Origin: Leucosporidium creatinivorum
Taxonomy: Eukaryota; Basidiomycota; Microbotryomycetes; Leucosporidiales; Leucosporidiaceae
Assembly: GCA_001600635.1 (NCBI GenBank)
Contig: BCKL01000002.1
Span: 1,119,425-1,183,424, forward strand
DNA length: 64,000 nt
Reading direction: 5' to 3'
In this document: piece by piece, positions 23,556 to 34,978 of the stretch
How the letters are laid out: each line of letters starts with the position of its first letter
How positions within the stretch are numbered: position 1 is the first letter of the stretch
Made by a program: the position numbers and the translations under genes
The notes under the pieces: model-generated
What the model was told of the DNA's origin: nothing
The model's input: the letters and a program-made list of their open reading frames with translations, nothing else
Database searches by the model: none

Positions 23556-24400
23556 ACGATTAGGCAGCGCGGAGTAGCTGGAGCGGAGCAGAAGAGGGTT
23601 CGGGGAGGGTGTCGATTGACGGGGAGGGCCTTTTAACTTATCATCATCAGCATTCGACTGTACTAGAAATTTTCATTGCATCTTCTCTTGTCGTCCGAAA
23701 GCGAGAAGCAAGCTCTCTCAGTCGCCTGCAGCTGCTCTGCTGGCGAGAAACGAGCTCGGCTTGCGCTCTCGGTGTCGCTAAAGTGTCGCTGTAGCTCTTT
23801 CGATAGGTCTTAACAGCCAAGTATATGTCAAGTCTACCCTACTATCGCTCCAGAGCCCCACAGCTCCTTCCTACGACCTGCCAGAACAGCGAGACCAGGT
23901 CAGCGCGTGTCCTCCTTCCGCTCGGTCGTGTGATGTTGGTCCCCCGGAGAGATCTCAGCGTCTAGTTAATGTCAAGCTCGTAGTGCGAGTTGTTGCAAAG
24001 GAGTAGTTGGTCATCCTTGATCTCTCCTTCCGTGCTGCAGGCGAATTGGCGCTGATGGCGTTGCGGGCGGAAGTGGGGAACAGCCGGGCTGGCACGGCGA
24101 TGGGGGAGAGGACTGACCTTGTAATGTAGCTGAGCAGAGCAGGTCCAGCTGCAGAAAGATGTTGTAGACCGGTTGGCGAGAGTTGCCTGCCGGAGACGAG
24201 CGAGTGGGGAGAGGGAGACCCTCTGCGGAGCGAGTTTCGAAGGTTGGCCTTGAACCACTTCGTCGCTCGGCTCTTCGCTTGACTACAAGACTACGGCAGT
24301 ACAGCACTGCAGCACTGCACCTCATCCTCTAACTTCAATCGCCCACCGCTACACCTCACGCACTTCGTTCGCCTCTCCAGCTCTCGCTTCCATCGCAGCC
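23556..24400. promoter_or_regulatory. Intergenic region, CAP10-like 3' end / enoyl-CoA hydratase promoter
   Basis: 845 bp. A minus-strand open frame with ATG at 24325 runs to 24011, and a nearby alternative minus-strand reading ends at 23962 (LLLCNNSHYELDIN), joined by a possible GTCAGT...CTGCAG intron. That intron lacks the usual branch site, and no family is recognised, so I do not call a gene. The rest reads as 3' UTR and promoter. Confidence 0.35.
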
Positions 24401-25859
24401 ATGTCCTCCAACTACAACAGCTCCGAGCCTATCATCCTACAGCTGGATGCACCTTTCGCTACCATCACGATCAATCAGCCCGCGAAGAAGAATGCGTTAT
24501 CAGGGCCCTTGTACAAGCAGCTCTCTGCCCTCCTCCAGGTGAGCTCTCGGCAAGGTCGGCAGCTGCTAGGGAGCCCGGAGTGCGCCGAAGTGATCGGGAG
24601 CTGGATGTAGTAGTGTGTATCTACCCGCATCTGCTTGCCGAAGTCGCTACAAGGCCATTCTGCAGACCTCGGCGCCGAGCTGAGGTTCAGCGCCGAAGGG
24701 GACTTGACCGGACGAGGTGGCCGAGCTCTGAACGGTCTGCGGAGCTCTCACCAGAGTTCGAAACCTACTCGTACACATACTGACCACGAATTCCATCCAT
24801 GCACAGAGCATCGACCGCCGCCCCGAGATTAAGGTCACTATCCTCACCGGCCGAGGCGACTTCTTCTCGGCTGGAGCGGACGTCAAGGCTGTCCGCGAGG
24901 GCTTCGGCGAGACTGGCGAGGACGCGAGGACTTCTGCCCTCCGCAGGCTCAGCGAATCCAACCTCGACCTCACCCGAGCTCTCTACCGCCATTCAAAGAT
25001 TCTCGTCGCTGGATTGAACGGGCCCGCTGTGGGTGAGTAGTGGCTCGACACGGCCCCTTGGAGCACAAAGCTGATGCATACTTATCGCAGGTCTGAGCGC
25101 CGCCCTCCTCGGCCAGTTCGACTTCGTCTACGCCGTCGAGAACGCCTGGATCCTCACCCCCTTCACCGCTCTCTCCCTCGGTGAGCTTCTCGTGTCTCAG
25201 CTCCGGGACTCGACTGGCTGACACCCGGTTTCCACAGTCTGCGAGGGAGGCGCCAGTCTCTCCTTCCCCCGTCGCATGGGCATCGTCAAGGCCAACGAGG
25301 CTCTTCTCCTCGGCAAGAAGCTCACCGCGCCCGAGCTGCAAGCCAACGGCTTTTTTAACAAGGTGAGGGTCACGTGAACACATTTAAATCAGCCACAGCT
25401 AACCTAGAACGAGTTACAGCTCTTCCCCGCGTCGTCCGACGACGTCTTCATGTCGTCTTTGATGGCCTACCTTCGCGACAAGCTGGATGGACTTGACCTG
25501 GATGCTGTGAGTTTACCGAGACGGTTGAGAAGGCCGAGTGAGGCAGTGCGCGGCGCTGATGCTCTGAACATACAGGCTCTCATCTCGAAGCAGCTCATCA
25601 AAGCCACCTTGCCCGATCCCGACCCCAGGTGAGCTCTCTCCTCGCGCTTCGAGACGGCCCTCTCGGCTTATGGCTGACCTCTCCTCACCTCAGTAACATC
25701 CGTGAGGTCTTTGCTGGCGCTGAGCGCTTTGCTACGGGCAAGCCCTCCGAGAAGTTCGCCCAGTGAGCTCCTACAGCGTCGACCGAGATCGCCGTAGCGA
25801 GCTGACCTTTGCCCTCTCTTCGCAGAGTCGCCGCCAAGAAGATGCGCCACAAGATTTAG
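24401..25859 (+). CDS. Enoyl-CoA hydratase/isomerase family protein, probably peroxisomal
   Basis: Crotonase-fold enzyme of fatty-acid beta-oxidation. It most resembles delta3,delta2-enoyl-CoA isomerases: ATITINQPAKKNALSGPLYK at the start, the oxyanion-hole block TGRGDFFSAGADVKAVREGF, then LVAGLNGPAVGLSAALLGQF, CEGGASLSFPRRMGIVKANE and LISKQLIKATLPDPDPSNIR. Crotonase trimer-type domains are complete at about 280 residues. Seven or eight exons; the first intron (24539-24806) is 268 nt, several times the local norm. The C-terminus is KKMRHKI: HKI resembles but does not match a standard peroxisomal PTS1 (for example HRL of yeast Eci1), so location is open. Which crotonase reaction it carries out is inferred, not shown. 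Confidence 0.85.
24668..24679. repeat. 12-bp palindrome CTCGGCGCCGAG (second copy)
   Basis: Identical to the palindrome at 12967-12978. It sits inside the 268-nt first intron of the crotonase-fold gene, directly before CTGAGG. Confidence 0.7.
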
Positions 25860-26317
25860 ATGTAGATGCTAGACTGACGAGGATCTGGAATGAATGGACC
25901 TACAGCAGTACATTCTGGCAGCACGAGAGCGATGAGAGTTCGGCGAGGCGATTGCGCAGGCTGTCCCGCAGAGGCGGGTTGAGGCACGCTTCTGGTCACT
26001 TTAGCCAAGCCAATATGATTTGTATAGTATGGTCCCACTCGCTGACCACTCGCTGAGATGCTGCTGCTGTTCAGGGCGAGCATGGAAGGAGGCTCGGCGA
26101 AAGCAGAGGGAGCGCCGCGGTCGCTCCCTCGAGGCCTAGTCGGCGAGGATGGTGACGGGCGGGCCCCAGTGTCGTGTAATACAACTACTCAGACGCTGAG
26201 ACGCCGATTCTGGGATCAGAGATGAGTCAAGGACTTGGGCGACGGAGCGAGCTTCGCAGCTTGCCCTCTTACTTCTCGCCCGTTTCTCGTCGTCTCCTCT
26301 CCAGCACGTCGCCCAGG
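25860..26317. promoter_or_regulatory. Intergenic region before nicotinate phosphoribosyltransferase
   Basis: About 460 bp to the preferred start at 26318. An in-frame ATG at 26222 would add 32 residues rich in Ser, Arg and Leu; the family usually starts close to the later ATG. Nothing else seen. Confidence 0.35.
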
Positions 26318-28121
26318 ATGCTCCGCTCTTTACTGGATTTGGACCAATACAAACTGAGCATGATGCAGGCTATACTACAGCAGATCGTGAAGGACGGAGA
26401 GGATCCGCCCGTCTCATATAGGTTCACCAACCGGGGAGGCAACCTGTTCACTCGAGCGACGTACAAGGTCGTTCTCAAGGCCGTCAAAGGTGAGTGGAGC
26501 TCCTCTACCCCCTTCCCTAGACGCTTACTGAGCTACCTGAGCGCGCAGACCTTGGGAAGCTCAGCTTGACAAAGGAGGAGCGCGCCTGGCTCGAGACTAC
26601 CGTCCCCTACTTCACGCCCGAGTATCTCGACTACCTCGAAGCGTTCCGCTACAAGCCCGACGAGCAGGTCACCGTCGAGTACATCGTCGAGGATAAGGAC
26701 GCGCAGGGGGAAGAGCTCGGTCGTTTCGAGATTGAGATCAAGGGTGGATGGGCAGCTACGATCTTGTACGAGGTGAGTTCAGCTCGCAGCCAGCCCTCTC
26801 TGCTCTGTCGTATCTTGTCGAACCATCCTTCCCGAGTAGGAAGCCCTGTGAGCTGACCGCGACTCCTTCCGCAGGTCCCTCTGATGGCCATCATCTCTGA
26901 AGCGTACTTTACGGCTCAGGAGACGAACTGGGACTACGTTGGGCAGTATGGTGAGCTTGTCCAGCCCGTCTGAACCGCCCTGCGAGCCCTCGCTGACCCT
27001 TCCTTCTTCGCAGAGCTCGCCAAATCCAAGGGGAAGGCGCTCTTCGAAGCCGGCTGCGTCACCTCCGAGTTCGGCACCCGCAGGAGAAGGTCTTACGAGG
27101 CGCAGGACATCATCATGCGCGGCCTCATCGCCGCCAACGACGAGTTCGGCCGAGAAGGCAAGGGTCGTCTCGCGGGAACGAGCAACGTCCATTTCGCGCA
27201 AAAGTACAACATCGCGCCCATGTGAGCTCTTCCTGAATTCCTTGGCCTCCAGCGCCGAGCTCATCAAGTCTTTTGCTGGGGAGCAGAGGGACCATCGCGC
27301 ACGAGTGGATTATGGGAGTCGCTGCCCTCGGCGGTTATGAAGGATCCAACGGCCGAGCCATGGACTTGTGGGAGAAGGTACTTCTCTTACGCTGTGTCGT
27401 TCTCGCTCGCCTGCTGACTGTTCTTCTCGCGCAGACCTACCCCTCGGGCGCCCTCTCCATCGCCCTCACCGATACCTTCTCCACCAAGCCCTTCTTTGAC
27501 GACTTTGTTTCCGACCCCGCGCGGGCAAATAGGTGGAAAGGTCTCCGGCAAGATTCGGGATCGCCCTTCAAGTTCATCTCGCTGGCGAAGGAGGCTTTCG
27601 AGCGCATCGGCGCCGACCCGAAGCAGAGTGCGCCTCTGTCGCTGTGGAAGGCCGGCTTCGTGGCTGACTCCCACGTCTCTACAGAGATCATTGTCTTCTC
27701 GGACGGACTTGACGTGACCAAGGCGATCGAGCTCAAGAAGGCTTCCGACGAGGCTGGAGTTGGGTGCTCCTTCGGCGTGGGAACGACCTTTACCAACGAA
27801 TTTGTCAAGGTTGAGAAGCCCGTCAAGCAGGAGGTTCCAGGGGAGGGAGAGCCTCGTACTGGCGAGCCGAGCAAGGCGCTCAACATGTACCTTTGACCGT
27901 TGCTTGACGACTCGGCGCTGCTAACCAAACCCGCGCCTCCCCAGGGTCATCAAGCTCTACCGCATCGACAACGAGTTCTGTGTGAAGATCTCGGACGAGC
28001 TAACCAAGGTGCGTGGCCTGTGCGCCCTAGGAAAGCTCTCGCTCACGTCCCTTCGCCCTCGCAGAACACGGGCGATGAGGAGACGGTCCGCATGGTCAAG
28101 CACCGCTTCGGTCTCGAGTAG
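26318..28121 (+). CDS. NPT1: Nicotinate phosphoribosyltransferase
   Basis: First enzyme of NAD salvage from nicotinate (nicotinate + PRPP to nicotinate mononucleotide). The family opening MLRSLLDLDQYKLSMMQAIL matches the SLLDxDxYK block of yeast Npt1. Further marks are VSYRFTNRGGNLFTRATYK, VPLMAIISEAYFTAQETNWD, CVTSEFGTRRRRSYEAQDII, AGTSNVHFAQKYNIAPMGTI followed by AHEWIMGVAALGG, then ALTDTFSTKPFFDDF, GLRQDSGSPFKFISLAKEAF, EIIVFSDGLDVTKAIEL and GVGTTFTNEF. The protein ends MVKHRFGLE at TAG 28119-28121. About eight exons. The donor after EPSKALNM is GTACCT, weaker than the rest but required to reach VIKLYRIDNEFCVKI. The start at 26318 is preferred over the in-frame ATG at 26222 on family length. 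Confidence 0.95.
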
Positions 28122-28295
28122 GCTGCCGCTTCGTAGTGACGAGAATAGGGCGCCGGCAATAACTAGATGTGCTTTTTGTGTCGTTCCTTGCTGGAGAGGC
28201 TCGCTTCGGCAGCTGCTCTCGGGCTCGCTCGGCTCTCAAGAAAGTTCGTTTCGGGCGACCAAATAAACGAACGGCATACTACAGCAAGCGATGAT

Positions 28296-29360
28296 CTACT
28301 GAGTCGGGGCGCGGCTTGCAAACGGATTGGTGAAAATGGGCCTGCCCGGGGAGGGGTCGCGAGACCTCGGCCAGCTGCTGGAGGCTGCCGCGGAGGGCTG
28401 AGAGGAGGAACATCAGCTCGAGTACACACAATGCATCAATTTGAGTACTAACATGGAGATGTGCAGGCGTCGGCCCGCTAGGGCGACGGCGAACTTCGAA
28501 AGGGTTTCGGCGATACTCGGTCGGGGATGGTGGATTTGAAGAAGACAAGTCGCCTCTGCTACCGATGCGGCGAAGGCCTGTTGATCGTTTCGGACAGGCT
28601 TAGCTGCTTGTCTACTTTGCTGGTCCCGAAGAAGCCCAGCACTCACCGCTGAGGGCACTGCTGGAAGCGACCCGAGAAAGGATGGACGGCCTACGCGCCT
28701 CGGGGGAAGGAGGACGGAACTGCTGGATGTATGCCCTTCCAGCCAACCGAAGCTCTTCATCTGCGTGAGCTATGCGAGCTCTCGCCTCGATATCTGACCG
28801 CATGTCAGCGTCCGTCGAACGGCGCCACTTCGAACTCACGCCCATGGTCCCTCTGAAACTTTCCATCCTCCTCCGGAGATTTATAACTCTTCCGGATCTC
28901 GATTATCCTGTCTCGTGCGTTTCGCCTGTCCTTGAGCAGACTCTTCGTGTGCTCGTCGATAAACTAGGCCGAGGCGAAAGTCAGCTCGGGACCGAGCTCC
29001 TCCTCTTGCGCTTACGGGGTACTTCGTCCGCATTTCCAGAGATACAGTGGGGTAGCCATCCATAACATCGCACTGTGCATCGCTGAGGTACTCTTGCCAG
29101 TACAGATTGTTGTACAGGTGCCCTTCGTTGAGCTGAGTTGACGCCGAGCGCTGGATTTGCTCGTCAACGCTGGAGGCAGATGTAGCCTGGCTGTCTTGCC
29201 GCCGACGTAGATGTTGGTTCTCGTGGAAGTACCCCACTGTATGAGATGGGACTGGTCCTGAGATGGATGATTTGAGATGGCCCCGCTCGTCCTCCCCTCC
29301 GGACGAGGGCGCTCGGCTGCTGCCTGTGGACGAGGAAGCAAGTGAGTTGAGCCCGCTCAT
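28296..29360 (-). CDS. Unrecognised protein
   Basis: Five exons join cleanly by eye. The ATG at 29358-29360 opens MSGLNSLASSSTGSSRAPSS. The reading then runs NLYWQEYLSDAQCDVMDGYP, TKYP to FIDEHTKSLLKDRRNARDRI (intron GTAAGC...GCTGAC...CTAG), RDHG to HIEARARIAHADEELRLAGR, a Ser-rich part, and ends PGRPIFTNPFASRAPTQ at TAG 28296-28298. Every join uses local-type splice signals, which is good evidence for a real gene. I do not recognise a family. Visible features are a charged helical central part (DEHTKSLLKDRRNARDRIIE) between disordered Ser/Pro-rich ends; no membrane segment. It is convergent with NPT1 (about 175 bp between stops) and tandem behind the C2H2 factor. Confidence 0.7.
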
Positions 29361-29802
29361 ACGCCCAGGAAAGGCTCACTTCGTCCAAAGACCGACATGG
29401 CAGGAATCGAACGAGAAGAAGGAAGACAAGAGGCAATCTCGACTTTCTCAGCCTCAAACTCCCCTCCTCGGCGTTCCCCTCTTGACGACTGTGGGGCTCA
29501 AAACGTGCCGTTTGAGATGCAGTGCAGCGACTTGCCTTTATCGAGAAGCACACCTCAAAGATCTGTACAACAAGTCGAGCAGAAGCCAGAGGCAGCAGTG
29601 GAAGCGAGCGAGGATCAGAACGCGAAAGAAGTTCGGCGCTGCTCGTCGGTGACATGTTGGCTTGTCGCACTCAATCTCACACTCTGAATCGATGCAGGAG
29701 CGCAAAGCAAGTACTGATTGTCAACAATGGTCGTCCAAAGCCCACTCAAGCCCTCCCTCGCCGTCCCAATCCCCTCCGCCCAGCTCTCGCCGAACCCCAA
29801 TA
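29361..29802. promoter_or_regulatory. Intergenic region between tandem minus-strand genes
   Basis: About 440 bp. It should contain the promoter of the gene at 28296-29360 and the 3' end of the C2H2 factor. Open frames here lack splice or family support. Confidence 0.35.
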
Positions 29803-32800
29803 TTAGGCCTTAGGTGGGCTGGGGTTCTTGGTGAGCAAGATGCGGAGTATCCTTGCTCCTTCTTGAGCTGTGCGGGAGGAGCAGGGAATGAGAAGACGAA
29901 GTCAGCTTCCGCGAAGGGAGGCGGGAAAGCCGAAGCGAGAATCACTCACCAATCTCCCACCTGCTCGCCTGAACATACTCGCAGATCGTCTGACAGAGGT
30001 CGAGCGTGTTGTTCTTGCCCTCCACTGCGAGAAGGCCCTCGGGCGAATTGGTGCACATCTGCAAACGAGGGGAGGACGGGATCAGCCCCGAGCTCGAGCT
30101 GTCGCGTAGCCGAATGATTCGACCCACCGTATCGAGGTAGCGCATAGCTGCTTCTTGGTAGTTCTCCGAGCGAGCTCCTGGTTCTCCGCTCGCTATTGAG
30201 TGGAAGCAATGTCAGCTCCACCGGTTCGGCGAACTCGACTAAAGCGAAACGGCACTCACTCGATCGACCATAGCAGTAGAGGGTCAAAGTGGCGATGAAG
30301 ACCGACCAGCGATGATGCAGACAGCCCGCCAGGTCGACGGTCGACTGCTGGTAGTGCTGCAACGATGAGCGCACTGAGGACGAGGGAGGGAGGTCAGCGC
30401 CTTGATTGACGGCGAGGGCGTGAAGCCGGCGCCAAAGACTCACAGAAGAAGGCAGCGTGCCAAACAGCGGCTCGAGCATCCTGAGGGAAGACCGAGAGGT
30501 GGTTAGCCACGGCTGGAACGAAGCGAGAAGGAGGTAGCCGAGGGTGAAGGCAGGGGAGAGTCGGTCGAGCCAGGAAGGAGACAGCGAGGGGACAGCAACG
30601 CACCTTAGTCTGCGACCACAGCTTGATGCGCGCCTCCGTAGCGTTGTAGATGGCAGCCGAGACGACAAGTCCGAGCGCGCTCTCGGCGCCGGCGTAGATC
30701 TGAAGCTCGTGGATGTCGATCGAGAGGGTGATGTGCGCGATGGCCTGTAGGTCGAGATAATTAGCGCAAGCTCGGACTCGGAAAGATGGGAAACGAGCTA
30801 ACGTAGAGCGAGATGGAGGCGCGGAGGAGCTGGCTCGTTGGGAAGGTGGCGGTGACGAGGCAGGTGTCGAGACGACTCTTCCACGAGTTGTACGAGGCCG
30901 AGCTGTTGAAAGCGGAGAGAGTCAGCGAGATCGCGAGGAGAAGGTCGCCGGACTCACATCATATCTCTCCAGTTGTTGGCTCTGCCCTCGGGCTGCGACA
31001 TGCCGATAACATGATCACGCCTGTCGAACTCCAACGTCAGCTCTCCTCTCCTCCTCCCCCCTCGAAAGCCGAGCTACTCACCACTGCAAGTCCTGAGCCA
31101 CGCTCAACAAACCATGCAGAATGGCGATCCTCGAAAACGGGTTCAACGCCGGAGGCGCATGTCCCGCCATCAAACTAGCCTTCAACGCCGAGATGAAGGG
31201 AATCGGCGGGCGAGCATTGACGCGAAGGCGCGCCCATTCTTGAGCGTCGCGGGCTTCCCAAAGCTCTTCGTCGCAGGGGAGTTGGAGCTGGATTTGGAAG
31301 GCCGAGAGGGTGGGAGAGTGGCGGAAGAAGGCGGCGTCTGTGGTATGATGTGTGGTGGGAGAAGATTAGCGGTGAAGAAAGGATGGTTGCCGGGGAGAGG
31401 ACGTACGTTCGACATCCACGCCGAAGACGATCAAAGCGATACGCTTGGCCACTTCCTCCTCGATCCAGGCAGCCCACTGCGTCTCGATATCATCATGACC
31501 AGGCGCAAAGACTGCCGGCGCCCTCTGCGAGAAGATGGCACTCCGACGACCGAGCTGTTCCGCACATCCATCGTCAGCTCCACTCGGCTCGACGGGCGTT
31601 TAGGCGAGCATAGTCGACTCACGGTCACGCAGCTAGACCAAAAAATGTGCGACATCTCATGGTCCATCCTCGTCGAGCAGAGCTTGCCAAAGATGACGAT
31701 GAGGAGGATGGTCTGATGCAGCCAAAGCTCGGCGCGAGGGCGGAAGTCGTTGCTCTGCGACCAAGGAGGGTCAGCTTCTCGCCTCTGATCTGACGGGGGA
31801 TGAGTAGAGCGAGATAGGGCTTACGCAAAGCACCTTGCCGCGGAAGCCCGAGTGCAGTTGACAGGCGAGCTTGTAGGCCTCGATGGAGGAGAAGTAGCAG
31901 CCGAGGAGCATCTGTCTCGGTCGGTCGATCAGCTCTGTTCCTCTCCTGCTCAAGATCTCAAGATCAAGAACGACTCACCATCGAGAGCAGCAACGGCGTC
32001 GGCGCGGTCGAAGCCCTGCACCATCACCCAAATGGTCAGCTCTCCTTCTCGGCGCGCGCAAGAGCGAGAGAAGTAACCAAACTCACTTGAAGCTCGCCCG
32101 ATGCACCGCCGGCGCCTGCGTCTCATGCACCCTCGTCCAAAAGAGGTCCATATACTCCATCATAGCGCCGCGAGTCATACGGGTGTCGCCTCGGAGGTTT
32201 TGCCAGGAGGGCTGTTCAAATCAAGCCGAGGCGGGGTGAGCTTCGAGGCGGAGAGGATGAGAAGAGAGACGAGCGTACACCGCAGTAATCGATTACGCGC
32301 ATCCGCGTATCATTGTCGATGAAGACAGAGACGTCGTGCGTTGTGTCGTAGGGAGTGGGGACCGAGGTCGCGGCGGTGAGGGTCGCTGAGTCGGCCGAGT
32401 CGGAGGCCTGTGGATCGCGAGAGGCGGCGAGGAGTCAGCGACCGCGCTCGCTCGTAAGAGAAGAGAAGAGCGAGACGACGTACGGAAGAGGACCCCTGCT
32501 TCCTCGCCGCCGAACTCGTCGCCCCCGCCGAGCCCGAGAGGTCCTTGCTCTTTTCCTTCTCCTTGGCTCCCGCACTCTTGCTCTTCTCCTTCCGCTTAGC
32601 AGCAGCAGTAGCGTTCGGGGGACTCCTCTGCTCCACCGCCGGCATCGGTGCAGGGGGTGCAGGGCCGGGAGCAGGCGCCGGACTCGGTGCCGGATCGACG
32701 ATGGAGGGTGAGTTCTGATTCGTCGAAGGGAGGGAAGAAGGTTGGACGACGATGATGGGCGGTTGTTGCTGCTCGGTAGCAGCTTGATCCATGTCCATCG

Positions 32801-34978
32801 CGTGGTCGTGGTGCTCGGTCGACGGCGAGGGCTGCTCCGGCTCGTGCTCGTGCTCTTCGACGATGGCGCCCCATTCGAATGCTCCAGCGCCATGCGAGCT
32901 ACTCGGCAGTTGGTGGAGATGCTGCTGCTGCTGCTGCTGCTGGTGGTGATGCTGCTGCTGCGCGAACCCTCCCAAGTCCCTCGTCGCCGCCTCCAACTGT
33001 CTACTCACTCCCGGGGACATGCCTCCCGCAGCTGCACCATTCCCGTTCGTCTGCTGGTGCGTCGGACTCGCCTCCTCATCCCCCGCGGTGAGCTGCCCCT
33101 GCTGCTGTCCCGACCCTCCTCCCATGCCCGAAATCTCCCCCAACCCCATCCCACCCATGCCCAAAGCACCCATGCCCATCGCGCTCTGATACCCTCCCGT
33201 TCCATTCCCTCCCGCACCACCCAAGCTTCCAAACCCCATGCCCATCTCCAACCCGCCCAGCCCACCACTCCCACTGCCCCATCCCCCTCCTCCTCCCGCT
33301 CCAAACGGACTAGCCGGTCTCGACTGAGGGAAGCTAATATCGAACCCCCCTGTCGGATCAAACAGCCAGTCGTACTCTGATGCGGAGACGAAGGGAGCGC
33401 CGTGCAGGGAGGCTTGGACTAGGTCTAGGGAGGTGAGTTGGACGGGAGGTGGCGGGGAGGGGTCGAACGAGGAGTGAGGGTCGCGAGGGTAGGAGGAGGT
33501 CGAGTCGGGCTGCGAGTGAGAGTGGTGTTGGAGGAAGAGGTCGGTGGTGCCGTGGTGAGAGTGGTTTGGGGGAATCGCCGAGGCAGTGGAGCCCGAGGTC
33601 GAAGCGTCGGCGCGGAAGGACGAGCCGTACAGATCTTGATGCTGCTGCTGCTGTTGCGGTTGCTGATGATGATGAGCGTAGAGATCGCTCGGGTTGGCAT
33701 GAGGCGCAGCGGGGGAGAAGCCGTTGAAGGTCGAAGCCGGAGGGGCCGAGTTGGTAGAAAAGGAGGAAGGGGAGAACGCCTGAGGCATGCCGTAGATGCG
33801 TTGTTGGTACGCTTGGTGTTGGTCCGTCGAGAGTTGATCGTTGGGCAATGGAGCAGCCGCAAGAGGCGGCAACGCCGTCCCTCCAAAGGAGAAGGGCGAG
33901 CCATGCTCGCTCTCCTCCCCTGGGCTCCCCCCTCCTCCTCCTCCTCCTCCGGCAGCAGCTCCAGCAGCCGCAGCAACGACATTCGCCTGCGCCTGAGCCG
34001 CCGCCTGCGCCTGAGCCTTAGCCGTCCGAGCACGATGCTCTGCTGCTTTCTCTGGATCGACCTTGCGGAGGTGTCGCTCTTCGTGTCGGACGAGCAAGTC
34101 GAGGCGGACGAAGGTTTTGGGACAAGGGGCGTAGGAGCAGTGGTAGGTGTTGATGGGGTTGTGGTTGAGGCGATGGCGCGTGAGGTGGTCCGGGCGGGAG
34201 AAGGCTGTTTAAAGCGGGACAAGAGAGGGGAAGAAGGGAGTCAGCGAACGCCGAGATGGGAAGGAGGCTGCGATAACGAGAGCAACGACGACCCAGCAAA
34301 GAGCACCACCAAGGGTCCTCCACCGAATCGACCAAGCTTCATCACACTAATGCCCTCCGCTTGCCCCAGCGATGCGCCCCAAGGCGAAGTTCGGCAGCTG
34401 GGCCGTTTCGAATCCAAGATGGCCTCGGATGGCGGTCCCCAGTCCCTCCGCCGACTTTGTACACCTCGGGATCGCTTTTCACTCCATGGAAGCACCTCTC
34501 CCTGCTGCTACACCCCACCAAACCCTCTGTAGCGAGTAGTAGAGCCCTCGCGCGAGAGGGCAAGTCAAGCGGGGCTCCCGGGCTCGTTGGTGGTGATGGG
34601 AACTCGTTGCGCCTCCGGGAGGCTAAGCAGACGCTAAATCTTGCTCATCCAGCAGAGAGCTGCTTCCTCGTGCCCTCCGCATGATCTCGGAGCCGTTGGC
34701 TCTAGAGAAAGCAAGCTCGTCGGAGAGGAAGAAGGTAAAGCGCCGGGGCCATGCGGGAGCAGACGAAAGGTGTAGTGGTATAGGGCCTTACCTTTCTCAC
34801 AGCCAGGTTCTGGACAGACGTGTTTTTTAGCGTCTGTAGCGGAAGGTCTTCTGCGCTGCTTCTTGGGCGCAGGTTGCCCTTCTGGCTGCTGATCCTGAGG
34901 GTTGTTGAGCTGTTGGTGTTGGTGTTGGTGAGAAGAGGAGGAAGAAGTAGGGGAGATGCCGTCGATGGTCAAGTCCAT
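29803..34978 (-). CDS. C2H2 zinc-finger transcription factor with fungal_trans domain
   Basis: Predicted nuclear transcription factor. ATG at 34976-34978 opens [20 protein letters not shown]; a basic [15 protein letters not shown] leads into finger 1, [23 protein letters not shown], and finger 2, [24 protein letters not shown] 587-nt first intron cuts finger 1 between its cysteines and histidines. Exon 2 (32484-34204) is long and encodes Gly/Met-, His- and Gln-rich activation-type sequence with a poly-Gln run. Later short exons carry the fungal_trans (PF04082-like) middle region: [60 protein letters not shown] and [20 protein letters not shown]. The end is [16 protein letters not shown]. The C2H2 plus fungal_trans pairing occurs in ascomycete AmdX-like and related factors; its targets cannot be read. 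It is divergent from the Fhl1-like gene. Confidence 0.85.
32920..32960 (-). repeat. CAG/CTG trinucleotide tract (poly-Gln)
   Basis: On the plus strand, two runs of CTG separated by GGTGGTGAT. On the coding minus strand they give CAG codons for a Gln/His-rich run in the C2H2 factor. Such tracts vary in length between strains. Confidence 0.85.
34205..34791 (-). other. Long first intron (587 nt) splitting zinc finger 1
   Basis: Donor GTAAGG after GGCTGTGAGAAAG and acceptor AAACAG before CCTTCTCCCGCCC. Joining gives CEKAFSRPDH, the standard link between the two halves of a C2H2 finger. The intron is about ten times the local norm, and I see no gene in it. Confidence 0.8.

Noticed and set aside
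23962-24325. Possible small minus-strand gene upstream of the crotonase-fold gene
   Set aside because: The frames can be joined only by an intron lacking the usual branch site; no ATG-led reading with family support.
32920-32960. CTG repeat as a possible array element
   Set aside because: It is a coding poly-Gln tract, not a spaced repeat array.
33438-34532. A 364-codon plus-strand open frame
   Set aside because: Antisense of the Gln/Gly-rich exon of the C2H2 factor; composition is a mirror of that exon.
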